DNA of 64,000 nt from Arcuatula senhousia (lineage: Eukaryota > Mollusca > Bivalvia > Mytilida > Mytilidae): NCBI GenBank assembly GCA_963971305.1, contig OZ020306.1:2224842-2288841 (forward strand), read 5' to 3'. Every line of letters starts with the position of its first letter. Position 1 is the first letter of the stretch. The position numbers and the translations under genes were made by a program. The notes under the pieces were generated by a model. The model was given only the letters and a program-made list of their open reading frames with translations. It had not been told where the DNA came from and made no database searches. Shown piece after piece: positions 12,101-27,100 of the stretch.

Positions 12101-15100
12101 TGCTTCAGCAAGTTTCCCTTTAATGGCAGTCTTGGTCACATTAGGCCACCGTTTACATACAATCTCTACAAAAAAGACAAAAAAAAACATGTTATGTAAT
12201 ATAGACTGTAACAAGATTTTGAGTAAGTGTGAACAACACAACCTACAAATATCAATGGTAATTTTATATTCAACAAAAAAAAACCCAAACAGCAGCGCTT
12301 TAACAACTGACCCAAAGATTGAATAAATTGCATACGATTCAAAATAAATAAAGTGTAGCCACAAAGTGAGGGGTTAAAACATGGATGTTGATGCCATAAA
12401 AAATCTGTACAGTTAATAATTGCATGATTTAATTTATTCTCTTGACTATTATTCTTTTGCTTTTTATGATGTTTTACAGTTCACAGGTCTTCTTATTGAG
12501 AGATTATCCATCTATTAGCTTTAAAGAAATCATACTAACATTCTTTATGTTATTTGAACTATTTGTTGCTAATTGAAAAAAACAAATGGTATCCTTCTGG
12601 TTCAGTGTTTGAACTGCCATTTTTACTAGCAGATATTGAAAAATTATAATATGTAAAATGAAGAACATACCATATATAACATCAAGTCTCTCAGGGTGCT
12701 CTAATGCAGGCTTTACAGGATGCTTTTTGTTAGCAGCTATACCAGAGAGGCTACGTCCTTCACGTTCCTTGTCAGAGTATAAAAGGCGAAGTAAAACCTT
12801 GGAACATTTACTGAAATCTTTATATTTTGCCACTTTGCCCTCGAGGATCTCCTAAAAAAGAAAAAACCATGAAAAAATTATTTGAAATATAACGTTGCAT
12901 TTCAATGATTCATAAAACAAAAACCTAAGGCCCTACAAAGTAGTTTTTGCCCCCCAAAGCTACCGAAGTGGAAATGTAGGAGTGTGATTATGCTAGAGTT
13001 CTATAAAGTTTATACCAAATAATACTACAATTGACATTTTAAAATTTCCCTTTTTTTAATTTTAAGGGGGTTATGCCACTTTGACAAGGTCCATTTAAAA
13101 ATAAGTGAGAGACCTCAAATCTGTTCTTGTTTTCTGTAGAATCTTTATTTTGAGTATGGAAAAAAGTCTTGTTCCCAATTCCTATTTCTAAAAATTCTTA
13201 AGCTTATAACTTTAGATGATGTTAAGCATGTAGTTAAGCATGCAACTGACACTATAGTTTACCTTTGAATAATTGTTGTAGAATTTTTCTTGATGTGAAG
13301 TGCTGCTTTCCTTGTGTGCATCATCTGGCTTGAATGTGTTTTCTTCTTCCATATCGACATCCAAGGGCATAACCTAGAAAAAATGTTTAAACTGTCAAGT
13401 CAAAAATGGCAGAATGAAGCTGAACAGGAAGTTAGTGAGAGACTGACCTGAAATTCATCCCATGACATGTGACCTTGTGCATATACATGTACTATATACC
13501 TAATATCAAGAGACTGTGATAAGTAGTTACTGAGAAAAAAAAATGGTCAAAAAATATTTTCCCCCACATCAACGGCTTGACATTTATTATTTTATAATTT
13601 GGATATTATAATATTTTTTTTTAATGGCTGCTCCTGTCTGAAAAATTTTCCAAGATACCAATACCTCACTGATTGTGACTTTTTTTCCGCAAGTACAACA
13701 TGTATTAATACCAATCAAAAATTAAATAAAAAAAAAAGTGGGTGTTTTTTTTACTCTGGTATTAAAATAAAGTAATGCCATACAAACAAATTCTAAATGG
13801 AAAGGTTGATTGACTTTTAATCCAATTCTACAATCTGCTTTCATAACAATACTTAAACAAGTTATACAATGTCTCACCTCTGAGTCAATAAATGAGGATG
13901 TATTTGCAGACTCCGCTGGCTCAACTGCCTTGCTTGTTGATGGGCTGTCAAACGATGGCAGGCTACGGATGGTAACGCGTGCCTGGTTTGGCCGGAATGG
14001 TGTACTTGGTGTCTGATTTGCTTGGAATGGTGTACTTGGTGTCTGATTTGCTTGGAATGGTGTACTTTGTGTCTGATTTGCTTGGAATGGTGTACTTGGT
14101 GTCTGATTTGCTTGGAATGGTGAACTTGATGTCTGGTTTGGCTGGAATGGTGTACTTGGTGTCTGGACACGGTTCAATCTTTGATCAGTGGTAGGAGTCC
14201 CAAAAGCTGTCTGAGCATTAATCTGTGCCTGTTAACATAAATATCATTTCTATTCTATTATAAAACAATATTTCATTGAAATAAACAAAATAACAGCTAC
14301 CTAACAAAGGTAGGTTGTTTAAAAAAAATTTATCAACTTTGTCACTGAACTGTTTTACATTTACATGTTCATTTTGTATTTTGAAATAGCACTTTTTTCA
14401 ACTTAAACGAAAAAGATTTGGAATCAATGCTCTAATGTTTTTCGTTCGTATCTTTATTTATACATTTTTATGGCCAATAGAGGCTAGTTCATTGTCACAG
14501 TATTTTTTTTGGTTAATCAAACATAATCTCTTAGTAACCAGATGGCTAATCTCTCAATCATCCCAATATTTCAACATAATTGGATGCAAATCTATATATT
14601 TTTTTAAGTTTGTGTGGCCTTACCAAAAAAGGAAGACTTCTAAGCGAAAGAAATACAATAGTGAAAAATTTGTGATTAGTAGATATCAAAGTTAAAGGAT
14701 ACCCATACTTTAAGCATACATGTGTATACTAAATTGTTCGGCAAACACTGTTAAATGTATATTCACATAATTTAGATTCAAACCTGGTGATGGTTCCACA
14801 ATATCTGCATGTAGTACTGCATGTTGCTGATCTGACACTGAAGAGACTGATTGTAGGTTTTGGTACTGTTGAGTTCTTCTTTCAAAGAGCTGACTGTAGT
14901 TTGAAGACTCTTGATCTCTTGGGTGTTATTGTCTACTGTCTCTCTGAGGATGGTACAATCTATGCATGTGTCCAGGGACTGTAGGGACCGCTGGGCAATC
15001 TGTGTTGTTGGAGAGTCTGTGGCAAGGACAACATCCATGGATTCCTTGTAGATCCTGCTGACTGGTGGGCATGGTGAGTACCTAAAGAAAAACAAAAATA

Positions 15101-18100
15101 ATTCATTATAAAGTAATTTTCATGTGTTATATTTTATATATTCAAAAATACTTGCTTATCTGTATGTAATTAGTTTTGTCAGTTACCTTCCAGATGTGGA
15201 TGGTTTGCTCAAAGATATTAAATTTTTTCAACCATTAAAAACGATTGCCTTACAGGTATAGCACAGCGGCCAAAAGTGCTATTAGCCCTTACAAACACGC
15301 ACAAAGACACATATGTAATGAAACTCAAAACGCATTCTGTAAGATAAATAACCGTCACTTTTAATCACATGAGAAATTAGCAACCTACGTTTTTTATTAT
15401 CAGCAGCCAAGTCTTGTGTGATCAAAAAATCAACAAACATTGACTAACTAATTTGTTAGTTGTAGTTTACATTCAAAACACTATGCTTAATTTATATCAC
15501 AACCTTTTGTACAGATAAAACTGTTTTATATATTGGTGCTTTTAATAGTGCTTTAATTGATAGTTCATGGTTAAATGAGATAATTTTGAAAAAAAAATTT
15601 TAAATGTTCATATTATTAGTCATTGTTAGTAAAGGCCAAAGATGTTTTGTAATTTGAATCAATATTTATATGTATTATACACTGTTGATACACGTGTCAC
15701 TATAATAAACTATTTAGTTTATTTGTTATAAGCTAACTTATTGAGTTTATAATAGTTCTTATACAATATAAAATTTTTAATAAATTCTTATGCAATATAT
15801 GAAATGTTTAATAAATTCTTATGCAATATGAAATGCTTAATAAATTCTTACGGCTGTTCTTCAATATCTTCGATTTGTGTCCTCAGTTCAGTTAACTCTA
15901 GCTCTTTTGCTATGGTCTCTAAGCACTTCTAAAAAATAAAATGAGAAATAAAAACTTTAATTTTTCCGAGCAATAAGATTAAATAACAGCAGAAGTGTGT
16001 TAGAACGAATCATTACAAACATTGTTTTTTTTTTCATTGTGGAACATTGTGAAAAAAAGATGTCAACCGTTTAAAATAAAAATTAACATTCAGTAATGAC
16101 ACAAGTATAGTATATGTTATACAAATTTTAATAATTATGGAAACCATGAAGTGATGAAGACATATGCAAATTCATAGTGATATTTGTCATATCCTAATTT
16201 ATATGTGTAGTAAGTGCATGTCATACATTCTTTGTAAAGGCAGATGCTATTTGTAGATGACATTAACTAATGAAAGATTTGAAATGAGGACTTAAGAGAA
16301 ACATTTAAATAATTAATAGAACAAGGGATATTACAAGATAAAGAACTGGATCAAACTTAAGAATCTCAAAAATGTTATAAAACTCGAATTTATGAACTAA
16401 GTCTCCTTAAAAATTAAATATACCTTTTTCTGTTTAGGACCTGGTGTTGGTTGTGTTGAAAATTTGTTCTCTGTAGATGACTGTGATGTTGCCTACAAAC
16501 ACATTTTAATACAAATCAATTAAAAAGAACAATAGGGTCTTTGCAATAAAACCTTCCCCATTCTATTTTTATACAATGGAAAGTTTGACAATGACAAACT
16601 TATAAATACCTTTCAGCATGTGAGAAATTTTACTATGACTTTTATTTAATGTCATGTCAAAACATACCTGTTGCTAGTTAAGATCTTAAATTGTCCATTC
16701 ACAATGTGATTTAATCAGAAAGTCACCACTATTGGATGATACCATAGTTCATTCAAAAGTAGCATGTGTAAAATTTATTTTGAATATCTCAGCTTACATT
16801 GGGAAGGAATTGTTTTTTAAAACAACTCTACTAGAGTTACTCTAGTATGTCCACAAGACCTATTGCCCCATGGGACATAAAAGTAAAATTAGAAAAAAAG
16901 TGTGAGTGGTAGCTCACAAATAAATATCCCCGCAAAAGAAAATTAATCAGGTAAAAATTTTCAAATAGTATGTGCTCATCTAGTCGCAAAGATTGTGTGA
17001 AGGTTTCATGAAAATCCATCAAGGGGTTTAGCATGAAATGCAGATAAGAGATGGGTAACCCTTGTTGTCAAATGGCCAAGTCCATGTTTTGTTATAGGAA
17101 ATGCCAAAAATCAGTCTGATCAAATTTTAAAATAGTAGGTGCACATCTACTATGTAACAAAGATTTTGTGTAAGTTTCATGAAAATCCATCAAGGGGTTA
17201 AGGAGGAGTTGCAGATAAGATATAGATACCCCTTGTAGTAGAATGGCTAAGTCTATGTTTTGCTATGGTTAACCCCAAAAATTATTCTTATCAAATTTTA
17301 AAATAGTAGGTGCACATCTATATTATGTCACAAAGATTGTGTAAAAGTTTCATGAAAATATATCAAGGAGTTTAGGAGGAGTTGTGAATAAGAAATGGGT
17401 AACCTGAAGTGTAACGGAAGGACGGACATCCCATCACTATATCCCCCCATGTGAGGGTATAAAAATAGATCACTGAGCTCAATTTCAAAATTATTGATTT
17501 TCATTCATCAAGAATTTGTAAAGTTCTAATTTCTTAAGTCAATAAATGCTTCTTACAGAACTTCAAAAAAATTGCTGAACAATTATATGATATACTGTAC
17601 ATGTATTTTTTGTAGCAATGTGGGGCCTCAATTCTTTTTAAAATCATAAATATTGATGAAAACTATTTTTATACATTTTTGTCTAAAACATTTTCACACA
17701 TATTCCTATTCTAGTCTAAAATAAACATGATAAAGGAAATCAAAGAAAACACTAAATCCCTTTTTTCATCGTTTACTAAATCATTCTTTACATAAGAATT
17801 AAGTATTGCATCAATCAATTAAGAAGTTTAAGTTTGAAAAAAATAATAATAAAAATTTGCAAATGCCAGAAAAAGTTGCTAGGTCTATGAGTCATTTGAT
17901 CACTTTGATAATAACTTTTGTTTACTGTACCAGACTTTACCTGTTTCCTTTTAGTAGCTAAGGGTGTCTGCTGGCTTTTTGATCTCTTAAGCTGTGTCTT
18001 TTTCTTTGGCGATGGCTTAGAGGTTATCTATAAAACAAAAAAATATATATAATAATCTTAAGAAATCGGTTAACTCACAAAATGAAAAGGCACCATTTAT

Positions 18101-21100
18101 AAATACAAAGTTTATAATGCAATGCTATACATGCATGTAAAAAACTGACAAATGAGGTCTAACATTTTTGTACAATGAACATCAATGTCAGATTTGACAC
18201 ACCAAATATATCAACGAGTAGCAGTGCAGCAAATAGGAACTGCTTATCTCTTCAGGGCACTCACATCCATTCTTTTTGTTGTTAGAACGAGTCTGCCTTT
18301 ATGATTGCAGCTTTTTTGTTTGAGTTTTTATGGCCCATTTACAAGGAGCTAGGGACATATACATGTGTATTGTTCATGTCTATTCGTCCCAAATGTTGTA
18401 AGAGGAGGCATTATGTCTTCTGGACATGCATGTATTCTTGTTGTTTTTTTTACCTTATTGGTGCTTTCACTTGTATTGAAACTGATTTTTTTCTTTGCAT
18501 CTATCATCTTTAAAGTAAGTTCATAATTATGCATGACATGGTACATTCTTTTTTGAACACCAATGTTTAGACCAGGTGCAATAATACATGTACGGTATGT
18601 AATAATTGTACATGACCAATAATATATTAAATATTGTAACTCACTAACCCTTGTTGTCTTTTGAACTGGATCTTTAACATACTTCTTTATAAGGTCTAAA
18701 AACTGGTTCCCTTTAAGTACATCTTCAAGTTCTTTTTTCTGGTCATGTGCTGAAAATGGAGAAGAAAATTTTAACATGGTTGACATACATGTACAGGGTG
18801 TACTTGACCATCAATTTCATAAACAATTGGATAACTTAGAAATTCTATTTCTGAAGAAAACACACAATGCAGACGACAACATTAATATATTAATATATAA
18901 ACCATTTTAATCATAACATTTTCTTTATTTGACACCACAAATTTTATGTTTGCACATGTTTCAAGTATAAAAATAAACAAGTAACACATTAATATTTCGA
19001 GTATGTTTTACATTACATTTGTACATCTATTTTTATGTCACGAGTTAACAAGAAATTATTTCACTTTGCAAGATTTTTTTGTTTTGTTTTATGTTTAAAA
19101 ATAAACAGTCAACACATGAATTTACATGTATGTTTTACGTTACATCTCTTTTTCTGTCCTACATTTGTACATGTACATGTAAGTTAACAATAAATTATTT
19201 CTCATTGCAGATTTTTTTTGTTTTTGACAATTTTATGAAGTGTGACTAATAGTGGGTTTGTTTTAAAAGTTTGAATTGCTGGTGTAAACTATTCACTCCT
19301 TCTACCTGCCCATACACAGTTAAATGTGCAAGATATTTAAGGCCTTGTTCCCATACATGTATGTGCATATATACATGTACATTGAGCAGTCGAGGATTCA
19401 GAGGGGAGCAGGATGTCTTGCCTTGTGTAGTTTATACATACAGTGTACATTTATGTACTTGTAAATGTAAAGGTTATAGATAGTAGGAATTATTTCTAAA
19501 TCTTGTGAGTTGTGTAGTCTTTAACTTAAAGTGACATGTATATGTACTTGTACAAGTGTATGTTAACTTTAAATTATAATTATATAGACATACGAATGAT
19601 TTCTAAATCTTGAATTAAAAAAAATCTTTGATCATTCGTGAGATGCCTTTTTTCTTTAAAGGGTACCCGACTTATAAACATATAATGACCAAGGACTAAA
19701 AAAAAGCTTATTGTAATTTGTACTTACGTCCAATCATGCCAATAACACCTTCGTGTACACCAAAACCTGGGCATTTGGCTTTAACTTTGTCTCCAACTGC
19801 ATATGCTGAAAAATCTTTGCGTGGTTCGACAATATTACATAGATTTAGGACGTTGCCGGTTACTGGATTATCCTTGACCCAAAGAAAAATAGCAAACACA
19901 CGTGATTCCATTACGATAAAGATTTGTTTACAATTTTTGCAGCCTCGACCTTTAAATTTTCAAAATATTTACAATGCTTTTGGCGCCGCCCAGGGCGTAA
20001 TTTGATTGGTCAAATTATTTCATTCGCTTTCATTCGGTGAAGCCCGGCATGCTCCGTCTTCATCTGTCTTAAGGAAACAAACTTTATATGAGTTATTTAT
20101 ACAAAAATACTATCTTATTTATCTTATAAAAGAGAAAAAATATCAACAACAAAAGAACAAGTATCGATTTTGAATTTCGTGCGAACATTTTGAATATTAA
20201 ATCTGCGCGCGCACATGCCGCCATATTTGATGCTGAAGACAAACATACAAAAAAACGAGTCAAGATATTTTACAATTTATCGATAATCAAAACTCATTTC
20301 AAAGGTATAATACATGTCACACATATATCCCAAATCCCGAGTGTCCATTTATTATGTCACCACACAATTCGATCATGAATTAAAATCCGTTCAAAAGAAT
20401 CAACAAAAACATTTTTTCACAGACACAAAATTTTTGAAATCAGATATTCTCGTCTTATAGACCACAAGTTCTTCAGGGATTGAACATTATCAGTTTGCCT
20501 AAGAAAACAAATAAAGCTAGATTGATAACTTACAATACCATACATGTATATATCTACTGTGCATGAAACCAACTTTTTTGTTTGTTTTCATTTTGCCTGA
20601 CATACCAGTATGTCAACAATCCACATACAATGCTGTCGGCCTTTTATACGCACCTAAGGGTTATATTGCCAAAAACTTCTTTAACAACAATAATTTTTTA
20701 ATAAAAGTTCACTACCAAATAGCTGTATGTTTCCTCTATTATGCATAATTTTCATTTTTTGAATTACATAACATAAAGCTCCTAAAAAATGGTACCGAAC
20801 CGGAGCACCCAACTTTTTTGTCAACATAAAAATGTCGGCTTTTTGTACGCAGTCAAAAATAAGGTCATCACAATTTATCCCCCTTTATGCAAATGAAGTC
20901 ATGACACACTTTGTATTGACCTTTGGTCATTTCCAGAAAACATGTCAAAATATAGGCTGTTTCCAAAAAGTGTGCTTGGAAAATTTTTATTTTACCGACA
21001 AGGTGGTACTTTGTCATAGCAGAAGTAATGTAAACTATATAAAAGTACCAACATTATTCAAAATTAAGAAATATTGCTTCAAAATAAAAATAAAATCTCA

Positions 21101-24100
21101 TTTTTTATTGCTTTTCTTCATTCTAAGAAAAAGAAATGAAAATGATCTCATGTTTGTGTTCACAAATTACCATGTGCGTATAAATACACGATGCGTATAA
21201 ATACCCGACAAAGCTGTAGTCCATACCCACTACATGAAACCCCAACTGGAGGACATTAATTTTTATATAGAAGTCCATCCTTTATCAGTGGACTAATATG
21301 CTTAAAAAGTAACATAAATTTAATAGGTCGCAAGACTAATAAGATTCAGCAGCATAAATACTTAAATAACATCTTACTTAGGTTCTACTAATTGCCTTGT
21401 TTTGTTAATCATGGCCTGAATCTTACACTGCAAAATGCTCAATGAATAACACCATAAAAAAAGTGAACCTCGTAATAAAACAAGTAGGAAGTTTTTATTT
21501 TTGAAAGCGGTTTAAACTTTTTGACATTTAAATAGAACATACAGGTGCACGTTATAATCCATCTAATACGCTTCTGAATGGAGCAATTATGGTAGATTTT
21601 TGCAGAACTTTGAGCTTGATATTCTATAAATGCCCAATTCAATAGCACTCTCATTTCCCAGAAGTTTCAGCATCTTTTAATGGTAATAATGCTGTTAAGT
21701 AAAAATAAAATCAGACATCATTAACACACACGTAACCAACAAGAAAAGCAAGTAAAATTATATTTTTGAACAAACATAAAAATTAATAAAATTCAACAAA
21801 TTAAAAAAAAAAATAATTGTAAATAAATTTTAAATTTACTTTGTAATTTCAAGTGTCACAGGTATAACCTGCCTCACAGCCTCATATTATTTTAATGTAT
21901 AAAAATTTCCATGCAAGATTTGTCATTTTTTGCACCAGTGAAATATGTGCTAATGGGGCTTGCGAGCTGGTTTATTACTTACATGTACATGTACCCGCCC
22001 CCTCTATGGGGGGGGAGTATTGTATTCACTTTTGTCGGTCACAAATTTTACCAGTTTCCCCTGAAAACTACATTACCCAGAGAGCTAAAAATTTTATGTT
22101 TTTAAGTATTATTTTTGGCCCTACATTAGTGCTTTCAACATACATTCTTATTTTATTTATTGATACCTCATACGCAATGATAGAAGATGACGTGTCTTCA
22201 AAGTCATATGATTTAAATATAGTTTCTATATATAACTCGTACCGTGGAAGTTAGATGACGTTTCTTCAAAGTCACATGATTTAAATATACCCGGTTTTTA
22301 TAGGCAAAGAAAGAATTGAAATATTCAATTACAATCATCCAGGCTGTTTTATTGGCTTCTTTTTGTATTTTTTTATCCACATAATGACTTCTTCCGTAAA
22401 TAAATAGTACAAACTAACTAGTAATACATTTGGGTCACTCATAAAAAATCCGAAAACAAAAGGGAAAAAAAGTGTCATCTGTGCACCTGGTACATTCTCC
22501 AAATTTGTCAACTCATAGCTACTCGAACATTCTTCAGCTGGTAAGTTGTATTCGATTGAATACATTCCTCTAGTTTTAAATATAAATAAATTAAAAAACA
22601 AACAATCCTTTTGGTAAATAAATTGATGTTTTTGTAAATGTATTGGTGCTTGGCCCAATATTATCTTAAATTATTGATTTCAAACAATAATAAAATCCAT
22701 AAAATATATGATGTACGTGTACACTACAGTCAGTGAGGTTTTTGTCTTGCCTGCGAAGCAAAGCGGGACATAGGTGTTACTTTACCGGCGGCGTTAACTT
22801 TTTGGAAAAGTTTTATGAGCACCTCCATATCTCAAGAACTATGGGTCCTAGGTTGATGAAACTTGGTATGCATATGCCCCAGTAGTAGCTTAGCACAGTT
22901 GCGTCCCCATCTTTTGACCTTGACGTTGATTTTCGGGTTCAGTGACTTTGACAATTTTCAATACATATAATATAGCAATGGAAAAGTTTTGCGAGCACCT
23001 GAGCACCTGCATATCTCTAGAACTATAGGTCCTAGGTTGATGAAACCCGATATGCATATGCCCCAGTAGTAGCTTAGCACAGTTGTATCCCCATCTTTTG
23101 ACCTTGACCTTGATTTTCCGGTTGAGTGACTGACAATTTTCAATACATATTATACATGTAGCAATGGCAAAGTTTTGCGAGCATCTCCATTTCCCAAGAA
23201 CTATAAGTCCTAGGTTGATGAAACTTGGTATGCATATGCCCCAGTAGTAGCTTAGCAAAGTTGCATCCCCATCTTTTGATCCAGACCTTGATTTTTCGAT
23301 TTTCCGATGGGGCTGGCAGGCGAGACATACTTTAGTGTTAACTTGTTTTACCTTCCCACTCATCCAGGGTGTGCAAGATGACAATGTCCACCCAGTTTTT
23401 ATACCCCGCCACACAAAGTGGCACGGTCTAGGTATTATGTTATACATGTACCCTCAGTTTCTTTCCGTGTCTGTCCGTCCGTCCCCGTAGGTTTTCAGAT
23501 GATAACTTGAAAATGTGTCAAGGGATTTGAATAAAGAAATTCTCACATACATGTACATTTGTGTCTGATTTGAATTTGATTATTTATACATGTATATGGC
23601 CATGAAAAATTGGTAGTTGGTTTCCCCTATTATGGGCAAAATTTTTAGACCCGGCAGGCAAAGAAATAATTTTATTTTGAATTATTTTTTTATAAAACCA
23701 ATTATTATAAATTTTTTAACTAAGTGTCATTTATCATGTTTAAGCACAAGAATTAATGTTATGAATTTTCTCTGCTAAAATTTTGTTTTTAAAAGAGATT
23801 GAAGAAAGAAAATACTTTGATTTGTATGATTCAAAATTTTCATTGAAAAAAAAAGCTAATCTCATTATCTAAGACCGGGCACTATCAACAAGCTTAATGA
23901 CAGTTGTAAAACTTTGACACCTGTACACAAAAGATATTGATTACTTTCTTTAAGCCATTGTTTTACCAATGTCAGATTCTTATAAAAACAGAAGCTCTAT
24001 GTTGACATTACACAACTTAATTAGTACATAACACATTCATATACTGCTACAGTACAGCCAACTATGACATTAAACATTAATTATTGACCATTGAAGCCAT

Positions 24101-27100
24101 TAGATATATGTCTGGCAATTACCACTATAATTGTTTTTTAAACATGTACTTGACCCACTAAAAATGAACAAAATTGATTTTAAAAAAAATATAAATTAAA
24201 AAAAAAGTATGACACATGATATTAAACATACTAATTCTAAAGTTATTTAAAAATAGCCAAATGTTTAAAAAAAAATAATAATAATTAAGTGAACTTAATT
24301 ATTGACCATTGAAGCCATTAGATATATGTCTGGCAATTACCACTATAATTGCTTTTTAAACATGTACTTGACCCACTAAAAATGAACAAAATTGATTTTA
24401 AAAAAAATATAAATTAAAAAAAAAGTATGGCACATGATATTAAACATACTAATTCTAAAGTTATTTAAAAATAGCCAAATGTTTAAAAAAAAAAAAAAAT
24501 AATTAAGTGAACTAGAAACCGCTTGGCCAAATATAATGAAACTTGGGAGATGTCCTCTACAAAACTATTGTTGGAAATTTTGATTCGACAAAAAACATGG
24601 CCGCCATGTCTAAAAATAGAACATAAGAGTAAATTGCAGTTTCTTGCAAATTGCTCAAAAATGGTAAGGGACCTACCATTTAACTTCATTATATTTGGCT
24701 TGGTTTTTTCCTAAAAAATATTCTTTAAAAAAAATTTGATGAAAAAAATATTTTGGCAGCAGAGGATAACAAAAAAATATTCTGAAGGATTTCTCCCATA
24801 TAAAATAATGCTAATAATGAAAAAAATATTCTGTCGTGACGTGACGCCTTAGAAAAAATAAATATTTTCTGCAATAAAAAAATTTTCTCACCAAAACAAA
24901 AAACCAAGGCCCCCCTTTCAAGTTAAATGGTCCGTCCCTAACAGATATTAAAATTCTGTTTCGGGTCATAGTGATCAGCACATCAAGATCTACCTGCCCT
25001 GAAGTTTTGAAGAAGCTAAATGTCTCAAATAACCCTTTTGACGTTCACATACATTTACAGCTTAAAATTTGCATTTTTGAAATTTTTGCCTGAACAAATA
25101 CCAGTAAGATGGTACTCATGTTATATATCATTGCGAAGCTAATAAAGTCTTCTGTCTAATTCTGGTATAAACATATACATGTATATATAGCATCAAGGAT
25201 TAGTTTTTTTTCGCAAAGTTGGGTTGTATGCAAAATGCTCAAAATACCCTTTTCAGCATGCTTTCCAGTCTTCACATGGAGCCTTTTCACACAGCCAAGT
25301 AAACAAAATTCATACACTTGTCAAAAATGTCAAAAGTGTTAATTTTATATTTGGCATTGGTTTCTTATTATATCCTGTTAATTATACGTAATTTTATATG
25401 TCTATTGGTATGACCTATATAATTTCTATATAATTTCAGATTAACATGATGGACGATGAAGAGCTGAAGTCCTGTCAACAGGGAAATAAGGAATGGTTAT
25501 GTCCTGTGCCTAATTGTGACAAAGTATTATCAAGAAAACAGACCCTACAAAATCATCTTTCTAGTTCTCACAACATTAAAGGTAAGAGGACATTATAGGT
25601 AAACTGAAAAAATTCTAAGGACAAAGCAGTGTTCAATCTAGAGTGTGCCATTCCTGCATTTTTTGTTCAATTAACACTTAAAAGAACCTCTTGCGTCATT
25701 ACTTGCACAACAAAATTTTCATTGTTTTTAGAAAGTCCTTCAAAATTTATTTGACAGTTTTAGAAAGTCTCTTTGAAATATACAGGAAAACAGTCATGGA
25801 ATTAGCACAGGACAGACAGCCCACACCCTGTTAAAATTTGTTTTGTCCTGTAAATTTTACAAACTTTTGTAACACAATCTTATAATATTTCATGGAGTCG
25901 GTCCAGTAAAACTTAAATCCTAAATTCCATAACTGATATACAGAATATATGCTTTGTCCTTAGTACGCTTTTTATCATGTACATGATAATTATTCAAGCA
26001 TCTACATAGTTTATACATTGTATTTTGATTTTGCTGGACATGTTCATGTTTCAGCATTTATAAAGCATATTTCCTCATGTTTTATTTAACTCTCGAAGGA
26101 GTGAAACAAGCTAAAACAGAGGAAAGCATAATCATAATCATATCCATTATTGGGCCTCAAACATGTTAAGGGTGTTTCATGCTGCACTTGGCAAAGCTTT
26201 TTATTATCTGTTATTACATGGAAAATATTATTTTTATGCTCCATCTATAAAAGTGGTTTATAGTGTTTGGGTCTTTCATCGGTCCAGAAAAGGAGCATAC
26301 AAAAATCATTTTAAAATTATACTCCTGGCGTGCCTGGCTGGAACCAACATCATTGTTTGGTAATTACGTGAAAAATATTGTCATGATTGTATGTACATGT
26401 ATGTTCTACTTTATCATGTTTATATCATTTACATGTTAACATGTTTGACTAGAGTATTTTATTTATTTTCAGCTGGAAATCCCTCAAAACGGTACAAACT
26501 ATATGAAGTAGATGGTGATACTCCATTACCAAAGTCTACATATTACCACCGCAGGTATTTATCAAACATAGACATATAGGTTTTACGCCCCTTCTAGGAA
26601 AGTAGGGGAGCATATAGTGTTTGTGTCTGTTCGTCTTAAAACCTTAAAACCATACATGGGAGCAATTTTGGGGGTCCCCTTTTTTATACGACCGCAAAAA
26701 AAGTTTTGCGACCCCCCTTTTTTCCCCCCTATTACATAATTAGTGGCCAAACTCGAAACTTTTAAACTTTGTGGTCCGATTTTGAAAATTTATTTTTTTT
26801 TCTGTTTGTTTTTAAAATAGCTAAAATCTAATGAATTTCTTGTAAAATGTGGGTAGAAAGTCCATCAAAGAAGGCATGTGTCAAAAACCTTTGTCAGTCC
26901 ACCATGGGCTGCATGTGTCCAGAGCAATTGACTATCCATATTTTGCCTAAAAGGTACAGGGTTCAATGTGTTGCGTTCGTATCATGCTGCGCTCAGCGAA
27001 GCTTTTTATTTCATTTAAAAATAAGGGGCAAAAATGCAACTTTTTTATTTCTGGTGTGATTTTGAAATTTATTTTTGAGGCTCAGTCTTGACAAGTAGTG

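Noticed and set aside
13874..14170. 98-codon minus-strand frame rich in HHSKQIRHQ
   Set aside because: It is a shadow frame of the TPFQANQTPS repeat in BEN exon 7; the other frame fits the splice phases.
18349..18786. 145-codon minus-strand frame as a single gene
   Set aside because: Only 18649-18749 within it is an exon of the BEN gene; the rest is intron read-through past the donor at 18648.
22890..23447. 185-codon minus-strand frame
   Set aside because: It reads through three copies of a ~181-bp non-coding repeat and has no recognisable domain.
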